Of a DNA stretch of 64,000 bases, positions 34,883-46,846 are shown piece by piece. Position 1 is the stretch's first letter. Every line of letters starts with the position of its first letter. The notes under the pieces are model-generated. The model made no database searches. It saw only the letters and a program-made list of their open reading frames with translations, and had not been told where the DNA came from. Location of the stretch: assembly GCA_030685235.1 (NCBI GenBank), contig MU839080.1, positions 558,001-622,000 of the forward strand, written 5' to 3'. A program made the position numbers and the translations under genes. This stretch comes from Copromyces sp. CBS 386.78 (Eukaryota > Ascomycota > Sordariomycetes > Sordariales > Sordariaceae).

Positions 34883-37017
34883 GTCTAGAGCGCTGGACGC
34901 TTGAATAGGTAGTGCATTTCCACCTACTCCCCGGGCCGCTCCGGGCTATTTTCCCCGGATATTACCGTGTATCATTTGAACTTCCGTGGGTCAACCAGTT
35001 CGGATGACCGACGGACCGGCGAGCGAACAGACCCCGTACGGTCACGGAAAGACTGTGGTAGTCGATGACTGACAGGATATGACGGGAGAACGGGATATGG
35101 GAGGCGTCGAAGGATGACATCGGCGGCAAGACAAGCGTAGACGGACCGGAAAGACATGACGCGTTGGTTAAGTGAGAGTGAGGCCGTTTGGAGTCTTTGG
35201 ATACAAGTTCACGCACCACTTTGAGCTCCGTTGATAGAGACACTCGATAAAAATGGGATATGGAAAAGGAGATTTACGATCTTACTTTACGTCGACAAAA
35301 CACGTAAACCCAGTAAGACCATCTACAACTAAATTCAGATCCTCCCCGTTTTTGATCCAATCGGCACTCACATATGTCTGACACAGGCGATTGCGGGTTA
35401 GGTTAAACTTAAGAACCACTTGGATGTTCATATCGTTACACGACCAAAAAATTTAGGAGGCTTAACCGAGACGACTCTCGATCATAAAGGAGCAAAACAT
35501 TCGGCCACGATACCGTCACATACAAACCTCCAGTGAACCCAAAAAGCCACTTCAGTATCCATAAAACTTCCAGAAGCCCACCACTTCACGTCCAGCCACA
35601 CCAATAAGAAGGAAGTCGTCATGCAACTCTATCTCGAATGATCTCAACAGCACGCCCCTTCGCCCCTCCTGGGGTTCTACTAGAGGCACCAACGACGGTC
35701 GTGGAAATAACTTGAAGTCATAGAAGTATCATTAACATGGCATGCCGTGTAACTCACCGACTCCCCAACTCTACCTCTACTTACATCACGGTATCACAAA
35801 CTCGCGCACCAACCGGCGTTGTGTCCTCACCTTGAAACATTTCATTACCGGCGCCATACAGGCTCTCAGCCGTCGACACGCGTCAACACGAGAAACAAAA
35901 GTGATTCGCCAGGCCGAGTGTGTTGCATCAAATTCAGGTTCTCAGATACGGGAAGATCCGAGATACGTTTGTCCAGATGCCCCCAGAATGGGATATGGGT
36001 GAAACCCAGAGTCAAATGAGGTGGCGGCCCCAGTGGAAGACCAAAAGCCTGAACTAAGGACGGCAGTATAGGACACGAGTAACCCGGAAATGGACCGGAA
36101 GGTACTCCCTGGGAAGTCTACCCGACTGATGAGGGACCTTGTTTCGGAGTTGAGGAGTCGTTACACTACGACAACGATAGAAGGATGATGGAAGCGATAT
36201 GGAAGCATTGGAGAAGGTGAGTACGAGTATATTACCAGGACGTTTGAACATCTCCCCCCGAAACAAACTATCTTGAGAGCGTCATTCTCCCGGTGCCTTC
36301 ACAAGGTTTAGGAGAAGCCAATGTTACACGGCGGGATAGAAGGAGTATCGAAGGAGTATCGAAGGATGGATCGAACGAGCACTCCTATAAATTATCCCGG
36401 GATAAGGTGGACTGGGAGGGTCATCTGCCTGGTACCTGTATTGAAAACTCGTGAGACACATGCGAACCTGATATCAGGTCGAACCTAATGTGAACAAGAA
36501 TTAAGCACCCGAAGAAAACCATGATTTGCCATGTATTCGCTCCAAGTGCACATTATCGCTCGCTACACTACTTCTCGCAAACAAAACATCACTACCTCCT
36601 CGTCCAAGCAAGCGCCTTGTTAGTTCATGTCCCCCGATATTTACCACAATTAATCCGATGACTAGTCTGTTTACGAACGAGGCTTGAGAATTGATGGCTA
36701 CAGTTCGGCGAAGCCGCTCTACGTTCGTGTGGTTTGCAGATTCGAAGATTGTTAGGGAATGTAACCAACGATTTGTGATGTCGAGCTTGAGTTCTGTCGC
36801 TGTTCGAGCTCTGGTTCGCTTACACTTCGGATTTGAAAACTAGCTCTTCGCAGCTTTGGTATCGTACGTAGCCCGTGGGCGCAGTCACGGTAAGACGGAG
36901 CCATCATGATTTGTCTGAAGCAAACTACAAAAAAAAAGGCAAAAAAAAAAAAAGATGTAAATGGGACAATCATCTCGCGGTTCAACGGGGAGGAGGGGGA
37001 AGGGGGCTATCGACAGT

Positions 37018-37040
37018 CCGACCCGACCGACTCGGGTCGG
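37018..37040. repeat. Perfect 9-bp inverted repeat with 5-nt loop
   Basis: CCGACCCGA and TCGGGTCGG face each other across five bases, and a run of five T follows at about 37047. It resembles a bacterial-type terminator but lies in a fungal intergenic region, so its role is unknown. Confidence 0.4.
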
Positions 37041-37794
37041 GCACCCCTTTTTGAAAAATCGATTTCGAGTGCCGCCGCGGGGGTTCGAACGGGTAAGGTT
37101 TAGATGGTGAGTCTGGCCTGTTGAACAGGCGCTTCGTTGGACCGCTTGACCATATGTCCCATTGGGAGGTGTTGAAAGATAGGGTGAAAGAGTTGGTATA
37201 CGAACCTGTGGAATAGGAGCTGGCGATAGCCTAGCGGTAAAGTTGCCGGGCGACCGGGCATTGGAAAAGTGTGTAAAAGGGAAAGAGCAGGAACATTGGT
37301 GGACCGGCTTGAAATCTCATGTCTCTGTCTCGCTGTAGACACTCGGCTTTGACAGAAATTTGGAGCGTTTCTTGCAACCAACAGTAAGCCTGTCTTGAAT
37401 TTTCAATTGCCGTGACTCTATCATTAATAGGGGTGCTCATCCTGGTGGTATGCAAACCGTTCTTCTGGCTTTGAGATTGGCGAAAACCTCGGAATCTCTG
37501 CCGTGTAGGGGAAACTCTGGCTTCCCACACTTGTGTTCATTTGATCCGGCTTGCACTCTTGGGTTGTCAGATGAGCAAAATGGTAGTTGAGGTCCGATGC
37601 GATATCAAGGGAGCGAACAAGCGCATGGGGCTTTGCTTCCGAACATGCATAATGCCCAACATCTTTGTATCTGAAAAATAATCCCTTGTTTTGGGTCCCA
37701 AACATCGCTGCTTTGGCAGGGTAACTTTCGTCCTATGTAACTAGGAAATCCGTTTTGACAAGAACAAAAAGCAGCCTCTCTATTGCGGGCGGTA

Positions 37795-38951
37795 CTAATT
37801 CTCTTCCTCAATGGGAGCGTCCCTTGTCAGGTCTACGACTTTGTAGACGGGACGACTGCCAAGTTTGTACGCTTCCCTCGCTGTTTCCGCCCAAAGCCTT
37901 GTCTGAGCCTCGGGTCCCAAGCCGGCCATATGGCACGTCATCTCCACCACTCTACGCCACTTCTTCCAGGCTTCATCACCAACACCTAGAGTGCACACCG
38001 GCCAGTCGCTGCCAAACATGATGCGTTCGGGCCCAAAGGCGGCTATCACCACGGCAAGCCAGGGAAGGATAGCAGAGAGAATTTCCTCGGCCGGGCGGGC
38101 CCTGAAGGACTCAGGCATCTCGCTGAAGCAACCGCTTAGTTTCATGTAGGTACGGTCGCACTTGCTTAGAGTGAACATGGCGGTGCGCCAGGCGATGTAT
38201 GAGGGATCGGTTTGTACGTTAACGATGGTTAGATCTGGCTTGCAAAGGTGGTCTGAGATGATGGCCATCAGTTAGCAATCAGTTTATGCAAGATGTTCTT
38301 GAATGAAAACTTACTCAGGATAAAGACCACCTTGTCCTCCTCATCCACGCCGTCGTGTGCACGGTCGATCATCTCTACCGCCTCCTCGAGCTGAATCCTC
38401 CCTCTTCTGTGCTGGTCCACACCCAGGTCGAAGACAAACTTCTTCCTGCCAAGGAGCTTCAGGCCCTCGATAAAATCGTCACTTAGGGCTGTTCCGTTGG
38501 GCTTATCCTGCAGCAGGTAGCGGAAACCCTTCACCTTGGCCCATGTTTCAGGGCCAGCTTCCTTTTCCGCAGCAGCAAGATACTTTTCCAACTCTGCCGC
38601 ACCCAACACAACCGGCGCCCATGGCACGATCCCGAGGCAATCACGGCCATCCTCAGCGGTGTGACCCTCGCCTTCTTTCGGCTGGCCGGTTACGATGCGG
38701 CGAAGCCATGCGATTTCTTGTAATGGGAAGGTCCAGTCTTTGGCATTGTCGTTTTTGCGGTCGACCTCGATGAAGACGAAGCCCTGAAGATTGCCAGGCG
38801 CACCTGTTGCGGTCTGGTATTCGTGGATGGAGTGCTGTTTGGCGAGAGGGCTGTCTTCAGCGTACCACTGGTGGGTTTCTACCTCGGACTGGGGATAGAG
38901 GTGAATGTGGGAGTCGATGATGGGCACGGAGACGGCGGGAGAGGATGCCAT
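37795..38951 (-). CDS. Amidohydrolase-2 family hydrolase (lactonase-like)
   Basis: Two exons, complement(37795-38252, 38315-38951), separated by a 62-nt intron (GTAAGT donor, CTAAC branch point), give 364 residues. The N-terminus holds the metal-binding DSHIHLYP (Asp13, His15, His17). The intron interrupts the FIL-NHLCKP strand, where most relatives have DHLGKP, and the C-terminal half carries the FGSDWP metal-ligand motif. This is the amidohydrolase-2 / COG3618 group that includes 2-pyrone-4,6-dicarboxylate lactonase. The substrate cannot be read from the sequence. No signal peptide, so probably cytosolic. The Asn in place of the usual Asp in DHLGKP is a notable variant. Confidence 0.85.
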
Positions 38952-40106
38952 CTTGATCAGGTCGTTGTCGGGCTTGGTGTTGGTATAGTGGCAGAATAGT
39001 TTGGCCAGGAAGTTTGCTTCAGCAACAGCTCAGTTAGAGAAAGAAGACAGGTGAACAATGTCGGAGACGGCAGTGGGGGTTAAGGGTCAGAATGGAATAT
39101 GAAGGTCGAAGCGGTGTACCATTATGCAGGCGAACCAAAGTTGAACACGGGGGAGCTCCCAATCGAGCCTTCTCCCCTTCTTATATAGCATTGGCAGGCA
39201 CGCGGTACAGTACGAGGAGAGCACCTCGATGGTCAAGAGGGGGTGGGAGATGGGATCGACACGCAGCCAGGAACCACGACGAGGTGGGGTATGGCATGGT
39301 TGTTAGCTAGCAATAAGACGGGATAATTCACACCGAAAGATTCAAGATACTGGGCGGTTCCTGAACAAGAGTGGTTACCCCCATCTCCAGCTTCCACTTC
39401 TGTGACCTCGACTCGTTTTCCCTTTCGTCTTCCTACAGCACCGTAGGAAAAGTGCCCACGTCGGCAGTCGTCACATGGCGGTGTTAATAGGTAAGCAAAA
39501 AGGTTTCGAGTTGCAGACCTGACAGAGAAATATTCCGACATGTTAGTTCCCAAATTGATCAAGTTGACGAGGTTAAGTTGGCTTCCAAGCTGCCCCCTTG
39601 GACTTGCTGAAGTTGGAGCTCTAAGGTGGGGTTTGATGTGGAGATCTCTTGGCATCAACACTTCAGCACGCAGTTTCGGTTCATTCCTGCCCTGTGAAGG
39701 TGTGTGAACTTGGCCTGCGCCTGCTGCCGTGGTGACGCACGCTGCTTGATTGTACAGGATACGCGGGAGGCAGAGGGGTATCGAATGGTAAGGTAAGGTA
39801 ATGGAGTACAATACAGGTACCAAGCACTCACCCAAGGCGCTGTACTGGGGCGCTCCGCACGGACCGTGGATGCCTAGCAATTAAACTCTTGCCCCTCGAC
39901 GCGCTGCCAAACGCGTCGCTACTACAGGAATCCATTCCATGTTGCTGTGAATTTCCCCTCCAAACCACCATCATCATCCATCCGTATCTTGTTGAGTCCT
40001 TGTTTACTTCCGCCCCCATTCATTGCGTCTTCGAATACGAGTCCCATAGAAACAAACTTCAGAAACAACGAGATCGTCCGCGGGCTCTGCGCCAACACTA
40101 CACAAG
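38952..40106. other. Intergenic between divergent amidohydrolase and RPA1 genes
   Basis: A shared 1.15-kb promoter region. One minus frame (39233-39880) is long but starts with TTG. An ATG-initiated piece inside it (about 102 codons from near 39541) has no recognisable domain. I do not call it. Confidence 0.45.
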
Positions 40107-42118
40107 ATGGCGGGTCAAATCACACAGGGCGCTCTAGAGTAGGCTTCTTCACGTATGCCTCCATCCCATATGGCAGATTCTGACTTCTTTCTACAGCGCC
40201 ATGTTCAATGACCCCGATCGCGCCCAACAACAATTCCCCGTCCCAATCCTTCAATGTCTCCAGATCAAGACTCTCGACTCCAAGAACGGAGGCGCGGGTG
40301 CCACTGAGAGGTTCCGCATTGTGCTGAGCGATCTCAAGAACTATGTCCAGTGTATGATGGCCACGCAAACCAACCATCTCGTCCACGATGGCCTCTTGCA
40401 ACGCGGCTGTATCGTGCGCTTGAAGCAGTATCAAGCTCAATGCCTCAAGGGCAAAAAGTACGCCCGTCTCTCGCTCTGCCAATTCAGGTCCCGCCATAAT
40501 GCTGACAGTTTAAACCCAGCATCTTGATTGTCCTCGATCTCGAAGTTATCCAGTCCCTCGGCTGTCCCGAAAAGATGGGCGACCCGCAGCCTCTTGGATC
40601 CCGGAGTGCAGAACCAGCGCAGAACCCCAATCTCGGCAGCACCGGCTTCTACGGCGTCAAGAACGAGCCGACCCAAGACACGAAACCACAGTTTCCGCGC
40701 CAGGCGCCCTCGCGCAACACCAGCGCCGGTCAAGGATCAAGCACGATATACCCTATCGAAGGTCTCTCGCCCTTCTCGCACAAATGGACCATCAAGGCCA
40801 GAGTCACCTCCAAGTCCGATATCAAAACCTGGCACAAGCCTAGCGGCGAGGGTAAGCTCTTCAGCGTCAACTTCCTTGACGAGAGCGGCGAGATTAGGGC
40901 AACTGGCTTCAACGACCAAGTCGACCAGTTCTACGATCTGCTACAGGAGGGCCAGGTTTACTACATTTCTACCCCTTGCAGGGTGCAACTTGCCAAGAAG
41001 CAGTGGTCGAATCTGCCCAATGACTACGAGCTCACCTTTGAGCGAGATACTCAGATCGAGAAGGCCGAAGACCAGACCTCTGTACCACAGGTACGGTTCA
41101 ACTTTGTCAACATTCAGGAGCTCCAGGATGTCGAGAAGGATGCAACCATCGATGTGATTGGCGTGCTCAAGGAGGTCCAAGAGGTGACCCAGATTGTGTC
41201 CAAGAACACGCAGAAGCCTTACGACAAGCGCGAGCTGACCCTCGTTGACAACACTGGGTACTCTGTACGCTGCACCATCTGGGGCAAGACGGCCACAAAC
41301 TTTGATGCCCAGCCCGAATCCATTGTGGCCCTGAAGGGCACAAAGGTCAGCGATTTCGGTGGGCGCAGCTTGTCGCTGCTCTCGTCTGGCACCATGGCCA
41401 TCGATCCGGATATCCCAGAGGCCCACCACCTCAAGGGCTGGTATGATAGCAGCGGCAGAAACAACACCTTCGCCACGCATAACAACATGCAGACCTTGGG
41501 TGGTGCGACAGGCCGCAAGGATGACACCAAGACCATCTCACAAGTGAAGGAAGAAAACCTCGGCACAAGCGAGATGCCGGATTATTTCTCTCTCAAGGCA
41601 ACGGTTGTTTACATCAAGCAGGACAACTTTGCCTATCCTGGTTGCCGCAGCGAAGGCTGTAATAAGAAGGTCACGGATATGCTCGATGGTACTTGGCGCT
41701 GCGAGAAGTGCCAGGTTAGCCATGACAGACCTCAGTACCGTTACATTATGAGTATCAACGTCAACGACCACACAGGTCAGCTTTGGCTTAGCTGCTTCGA
41801 CGATACGGCGCGGATTATCATGGGCAAGTCGGCCGATGAGCTTATGGAGATGCGCGAGAACGACGAGACGCGGCTGGCCGCAGAGTTTGAGCAGGCCAAC
41901 TGCCGCAAGTTGAACTTTAGTTGCAGGGCGAAGACGGACACGTTCGGCGAGCAGCAGAGGTACGTATTGGAGTTTTTGTTACAATTAATGAACATTACTA
42001 ACATGAGGGGGGTTGTAGGGTTCGATACCAGGTCATGAGCGCGGCGCCGCTTGACTACAAGATGGAAGGAAACAAGCTTAACGAGCTTATCAATGCTTAC
42101 AGCCAAATGGGCATGTAG
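40107..42118 (+). CDS. rfa1: Replication protein A 70 kDa subunit (RPA1/RFA1)
   Basis: Four exons, 40107-40138, 40197-40457, 40520-41959 and 42019-42118, encode 610 residues, the usual size. The first exon has only 32 nt (MAGQITQGAL...). The N-terminal protein-interaction OB fold covers residues about 1-105. A Pro/Gln/Ser linker leads to DBD-A (about 180-280, starting HKWTIKARV). DBD-B follows (about 300-395), then DBD-C (about 455-605) with its zinc ribbon: Cys473, Cys478, Cys492 and Cys495. The last exon restores the conserved RVRYQV segment. It is the large subunit of the nuclear single-strand DNA-binding heterotrimer used in replication, recombination and checkpoint signalling. Introns are inferred from frame and family conservation. 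Confidence 0.95.
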
Positions 42119-43140
42119 AGGGGTGGATAAAGTCTGTTCCCGTGGACGGGGAACAAGATGAAGCATATGGTTAATGAACAAGTGTTTGTATGTTTGGGCA
42201 TGTGGCTTCAAGGGTGAATGATATTTACGTTATTGGCCTTTGACTGAAGATGAAATTTCAGTTACGTGATGGGCATGGATGGTTAAAAGTTGTGATATGC
42301 CGATACTTGACAGAACTTTCATACCGTGGCAGCAAGTTCGACATGTTTGCAGACTTGAAGATCTCTCGGGAGTAATTTTTGGAGTTGTGAGACTAGGAGG
42401 CCTTTTTGTGCAAGCTGCTATTTCTTACCCCTCCTCAACGGCAACATACCGCAACGATCAAGTACACACGTTTGAATAGGAGAATATCTCAATGGCTTTC
42501 AAAGTCGGACCAGGGCCGCCCCTTGTAATTCGCACCTTTCGGGCTTAATATCGCAATCCCATTTCCTCCTCCGTTATCGGCCTCCTTCATCCTCTCGGAT
42601 TCTCGAATCCTTCCATGCTTCAGCGTTTCACACAAGGAACCCATAACGTAGGCTTTCCTGGTCGACTTTCGTCATTTTCCGTTGTTGAACGACAAAAGCA
42701 CCCCGGGCAGCTCCGATCTCGGCGCGGACTGTTTGGCGGCTCAAGCGATACCGATCGGCCCTGCTTATTGAATAAGTACACAGGGTGACAGGAACACCGC
42801 AATATTTCTTAGGTATCGGCGGTCACCGGGTTCCCCTGCCGTGACCCCGCACCTCCGCCGGGCCCCCCTCCCGCTCCGTTCGTGACGCCCCCGCCTTCGA
42901 TGGAACGGGAAGTTGGGAACTTGTGTGTGTTCTAGAACTAGATGAAGACTATCAACTTCACATTTCGACCGTAACGTGTCATCACAAGGGCGCGAGCACA
43001 TCACCAAGGCCAATATAGTCTAGTCGATCAAAATCTTCGTCATATCCTGTGATTTCTATCTTCCCTCCTGCCTTATCTACAACCTCAACCTGAACCTCAA
43101 CTTACACCACATCCGACCCCGAAACCCGAAATTGTCCAAA
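42119..43140. other. Intergenic between RPA1 and the PLP-enzyme gene
   Basis: About 1 kb with the RPA1 3' region on the left and the PLP-enzyme promoter on the right. The last 100 bp are C/A/T-rich with ACCTCAACCT-type repeats and lead into an AAAATGGCC start. No other gene seen. Confidence 0.5.
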
Positions 43141-44705
43141 ATGGCCGACCCAAGCACCACCCCCCCTCTAACCCGCGCCTCCGTCCAAGCCGCTCACGAC
43201 CTCATAAAGCCCTACGTCCACGAGACGCCCGTGCTCACTAACTCGACTCTCGACCAGCTCGCTTCCACCCCTCGTACAGTCGAAGAGTTGAAAGGAACGG
43301 AGTGGGAAGGGGTTGAGAGGGTGGCGAACCCAAGGATTCGGTTCTGGTTCAAGTGCGAGAATTTCCAGCGGATTGGAGCGTTCAAGGCTAGGGGAGCGTT
43401 TCATGCTGTTGAGAGATTAAAGAAGGAGGAGGGGTTGGAGGGGTTGAGGGGGACGGGGGTGGTGACGCATAGTTCTGGTTTGTACAATTTTTCGTATTCC
43501 TCCTTTTTGGTGGTGAGGCGATGGTTGTGCTTGGTGAGAGGCTTTGAAATGTGTTCGTTGGATGTGTGAGGAACTGAGAAGTGAAGTTGGTTGAATCGCG
43601 AGTGATATGTACAAGACATCGTCACCTGAAGGCTTCACGATGATATCTCACTCCAGACCAAAGTAGACGCTAACTCATGATACCCCAAAAGGTAACCACG
43701 CCCAAGCTCTCTCCCTCGCCGCCCGCGAGAACGGCATCCCGGCGTACATCGTTATGCCTGACATCTCTCCGCCGCCCAAGATCGCTGCCACCAGGGGCTA
43801 TGGTGCCAACATCACCTTTAGCGGAAGCACGAGTAGCGAGCGCGAGGCAGTTACGCGGGAAGTGATCGAGAAGACGGGCGCGAGACTGGTTCCGCCTTAT
43901 GATCGTATGTCCTATTTTCTCTTCTTGCTCACTTTTTCCTTGACCTTCATAGTCTCTTTGGAGGCTCTTCAAGGGCTCTTCGATCTCTTCGCAACCCTAG
44001 CAAAATCTCTTTCGAGTCTCTTCTGGGTCTTATCAGAGTCTCTTCGGGGGTCTTCAAAACCTTCTCTTCACCCTCCACACTCATCTTACTAATCTCTCCG
44101 CTCCCACCACAGACCCAGATATCATCCTCGGCCAGGGTACCGCCGCCCTCGAACTCCAATCCCAAGTCTCTACCGCCCTCTCCACCTCCGGCACCACCAC
44201 TCGCCGTCTAAACGCCGTCATAACCCCCTGCGGCGGCGGCGGTCTCCTCTCCGGCACCGCGCTCGCCTGTTCCGACCCCTCCGCCCAGGGTGGTCCAATC
44301 CTCGTCTTCGGCGCCGAGCCCTCCTTCTCCGGTGCCGACGACGGACGCAGGGGATACTACTCCGGCACTCGCATCGAGAGCGTCAAATCGCTCACGATTG
44401 CCGACGGGTTGCGGACCCCGTTGGGAGCGTATCCGTGGAGTATCATCTATGAAAGGAAGTTGGTGGCTGGGATGTACAGTGTGGGCGAGGAGGAGATCAA
44501 GAAGGCGTTGAGGCTGGTGTATGAGCGGATGAAGGTTGTTGTTGAGCCGAGCGCTGTGGTTGGGTTGGCGGTTGCTCTGTACAATGAGGAATTTAGGAGT
44601 ATGGTGGAACGGGAGGCGGGGGAGGAAGGGTGGGATTTGGGGGTGGTATTTAGCGGGGGGAATGTTGAGTTGGCGGCGTTGGCGAGGTTGTTTGGTGAGG
44701 AGTGA
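43141..44705 (+). CDS. PLP-dependent serine/threonine dehydratase or serine racemase-like enzyme
   Basis: Three exons, 43141-43477, 43692-43904 and 44113-44705, with introns of 214 and 208 nt, give 380 residues. Fold-type II PLP signatures are FKCENFQRIGAFKARGAF, containing the Schiff-base lysine (Lys82), the substrate loop SSGNHAQ (about 111-117, reconstructed across intron 1) and the phosphate-binding GGGGLLSG. There is no ACT regulatory domain, so it is not the feedback-regulated biosynthetic threonine deaminase. Closest family choices are catabolic threonine/serine ammonia-lyase, serine racemase or threo-3-hydroxyaspartate ammonia-lyase; the sequence does not separate them. Reaction: PLP-dependent alpha,beta-elimination or racemisation of a hydroxyamino acid. 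Confidence 0.88.
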
Positions 44706-45161
44706 GTGGTGAGGAGGGCGTGAGAGGAGACGATCGTATTAGCGTAGAGAGAAACTAGGGAGTTGAAGTTAGCATCAGCTTTCGTCCGATATATATAAGA
44801 TCCAGATCACCAAAGCATAGATAGACCAAACAAAAGTTGAACAGAGAAAAAAGGAAAAGTTCATTGACCGACATGCCACCGGGCAAAGGCCCCCCATAAA
44901 GATAATTATATACAATCCGAACAAACCCAAGCCCAGAACAAACCAAATCGAAGAGACGTCGGAGAAAAGGCTTTTTAATATCCCCCATATTTCCCAGAGG
45001 TATCCGTCCCGTTCCAGCGGCCGACCAGTCATATTGATGCGGCCCGTGCAGCGTGTGTGTCTGTCATTTTTCAAACCTGCCCAACAATTGGAGTATCATT
45101 TGTGTATCCCTCGTGCAAGCAAAAATCACCACCCAACCAAAAAGCATTCAACGCTAGTTGT
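44706..45161. other. Convergent intergenic spacer
   Basis: 456 bp between two tail-to-tail genes (PLP enzyme, plus; ilv-2, minus). It should contain both 3' untranslated regions and poly(A) sites; nothing else is visible. Confidence 0.5.
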
Positions 45162-46846
45162 TTACTTCTGGTTCTCGGGACGGAGGGAGCTAGAAGAAGA
45201 GGAATGTTAGTCAGGGTACTTTGTGTAGCAGAGGGGAAACGAGTATCACATACCGAACGGCCTTGCCGGCGCGCCAGATCTCGAGGTTGCGGATCTCCTC
45301 GAGCTCGGCCTCGTACTTCTCACGGTAGTCAGGCTGGGAGTTGTACTCGAGAGAGCGCTTGGTCTCGGAGCCGTCCTTGACGGAGTCGTAGAGGTTGTTG
45401 AAGACGGGTTTGAGGGCGTCCTTGAACTTGGGGGTCCAGTCGATGGCACCACGGCGGGCGGTGGTGGAGCAGGCGTCGAACATCCAGTCCATGCCGTGGG
45501 CACCAATGAGGGGGTAGAGGGACTGGGTAGCCTCCTCAACGGTCTCGTTGAAAGCCTCGCTGGGGGAGTGGCCGCGCTCACGGAGAACCTCGTACTGGGC
45601 GAGGAACATGCCGTGGATACCGCCCATAAGGCAGCCGCGCTCACCGTAGAGGTCAGAGTAGACCTCCTTCTCGAAGGTGGTCTCGTAGAGGTAACCGGAG
45701 CCGACAGCGACACCGAGGGCGACGGCCTTCTCCTTGGCCTTGCCAGTGACGTCCTGGTAGACAGCAAAAGAGGAGTTGATACCACGGCCCTCACGGAAGA
45801 GGGAGCGGACGGTACGGCCGGAGCCCTTGGGGGCGACGAGGATGACGTCAACGTCGGTGGGGACCTCGACCTTGGTGAGATCCTTGAAGACGGGGGAGAA
45901 ACCGTGGGAGAAGTAGAGGGTCTGTTGTTGAAGATGGTGGTTAGCTCGCGCCAAGAGACCCAATGGCACCTTGAGGGTAACTCACCTTGCCCTTGGTGAT
46001 CTGGGGCTTGATGTGGGGCCAGGTCTCGGACTGGGCGGCATCGGAAAGGAGGTTCATGACGATGGTACCGCGGGAGATGGCCTCATCGACATCGAAGAGG
46101 TTCTTGCCGGGAACCCAGCCATCCTGGATGGCGTCCTGCCAGGACTTGCCGTTCTTGCGGACACCGACGATGACGTTGAGACCGTTGTCACGGAGGTTGA
46201 GGCCCTGGCCGTGACCCTGAGAGCCGTAGCCGATGAGAGCGAGGGTATCGTTCTTGAAGTAGTCCTACAGAAAAATTGGGGTCAGTATGAGAATTACACG
46301 TGTGTTGGGCGACTCAATTGAGCTTGTGAGGAGCTTGAGCAGGCTTGACCCGCTCGCTGCCCCGCCGTGCCCCGCCCAAACCATTGGATGATCCATGGTT
46401 GAGTAAAGTTCATAGCTAAGCTAGAGGGGGCTGGGCTTTGGAGCCGGAGGAGCTACGGGCATTATTCCGTTGCTGCAAGACGCTCGGTTGAAAATGGAAT
46501 TGTGTAATTGAGATGGAATGACTCACGAGGAGCTTCTCAGCGGGCCAGTCAGCGCGCTCTGCAGATAGGAACAGCTCGTCAGTAAACAGTTCTGTTGAGA
46601 TTTCGGCCCAGTGGCAGTCAATTAAGCGGATCTGGAGTTGAACTCACCATAAACGTCCTCCTTGTGGCCGGCGAAGTCCATGGTCTTGACACCGCGGACC
46701 TGCTGGCGGGCAGGGCCAGCAACGGCCTTGACGGCAACGGAGGCGCGGGCAGCGTTGGCAGCAGCCACGAAGGTGCGGCGCTGGACGGCGGGAGTGGCCA
46801 GGCGGGCCAGGGGGCGGAGAGCCTTGGTGCAGTTGCGGGCAGCCAT
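45162..46846 (-). CDS. ilv-2: Ketol-acid reductoisomerase, mitochondrial
   Basis: Five exons, complement(45162-45189, 45254-45921, 45986-46264, 46527-46558, 46648-46846), give 401 residues. Exon 2 (32 nt) and exon 5 (28 nt, ending SLRPENQK) are very small. The first about 50 residues form an Arg/Ala-rich mitochondrial presequence. The Rossmann NADPH site reads GYGSQGHGQGLN. The C-terminal knotted helical domain includes GSGYLYETTFEKEV, GIHGMFLAQYE and HGMDWMFDACSTTARRGAIDW, with the metal-binding acids expected for class I enzymes. It converts acetolactate and acetohydroxybutyrate to the dihydroxy acids of valine, leucine and isoleucine synthesis in the mitochondrial matrix. A CT-rich leader precedes the ATG. 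Length and ends fit Neurospora ilv-2. Confidence 0.95.
46519..46525. promoter_or_regulatory. TGACTCA (CPC1/GCN4-type site) in ilv-2 intron 2
   Basis: A perfect 7-bp AP-1/GCN4-type palindrome that overlaps the GTGAGTCA splice donor of intron 2. Amino-acid genes in Neurospora are controlled by CPC1, which binds this type of site. Because the donor consensus supplies most of the motif, it may be coincidental. I saw no such site in the about 250 bp upstream of the ATG. Confidence 0.25.

Larger units (their letters stand above)
33327..37794. other. Intergenic, gene-poor
   Basis: About 4.5 kb without a supportable gene. It contains a likely 3' leader of the small gene, a palindrome AGGGGACC...GGTCCCCT near 34648-34668, the 114-bp hairpin element at 34769-34882, two GGAGTATCGAA tandem units near 36341-36362, A-runs near 36929-36955, and a GC-rich hairpin at 37018-37040. 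Open frames are short and domain-free. A GGGGGTTCGAAC stretch near 37079 resembles a tRNA T-arm but has no tRNA around it. Confidence 0.5.

Noticed and set aside
37075..37105. GGGGGTTCGAAC resembling a tRNA T-arm
   Set aside because: The stem does not pair properly, and no D-arm, anticodon arm or acceptor stem lies at the right distance.
39233..39880. 215-codon minus-strand frame between amidohydrolase and RPA1
   Set aside because: Non-ATG start, no domain, and position in a divergent promoter region.
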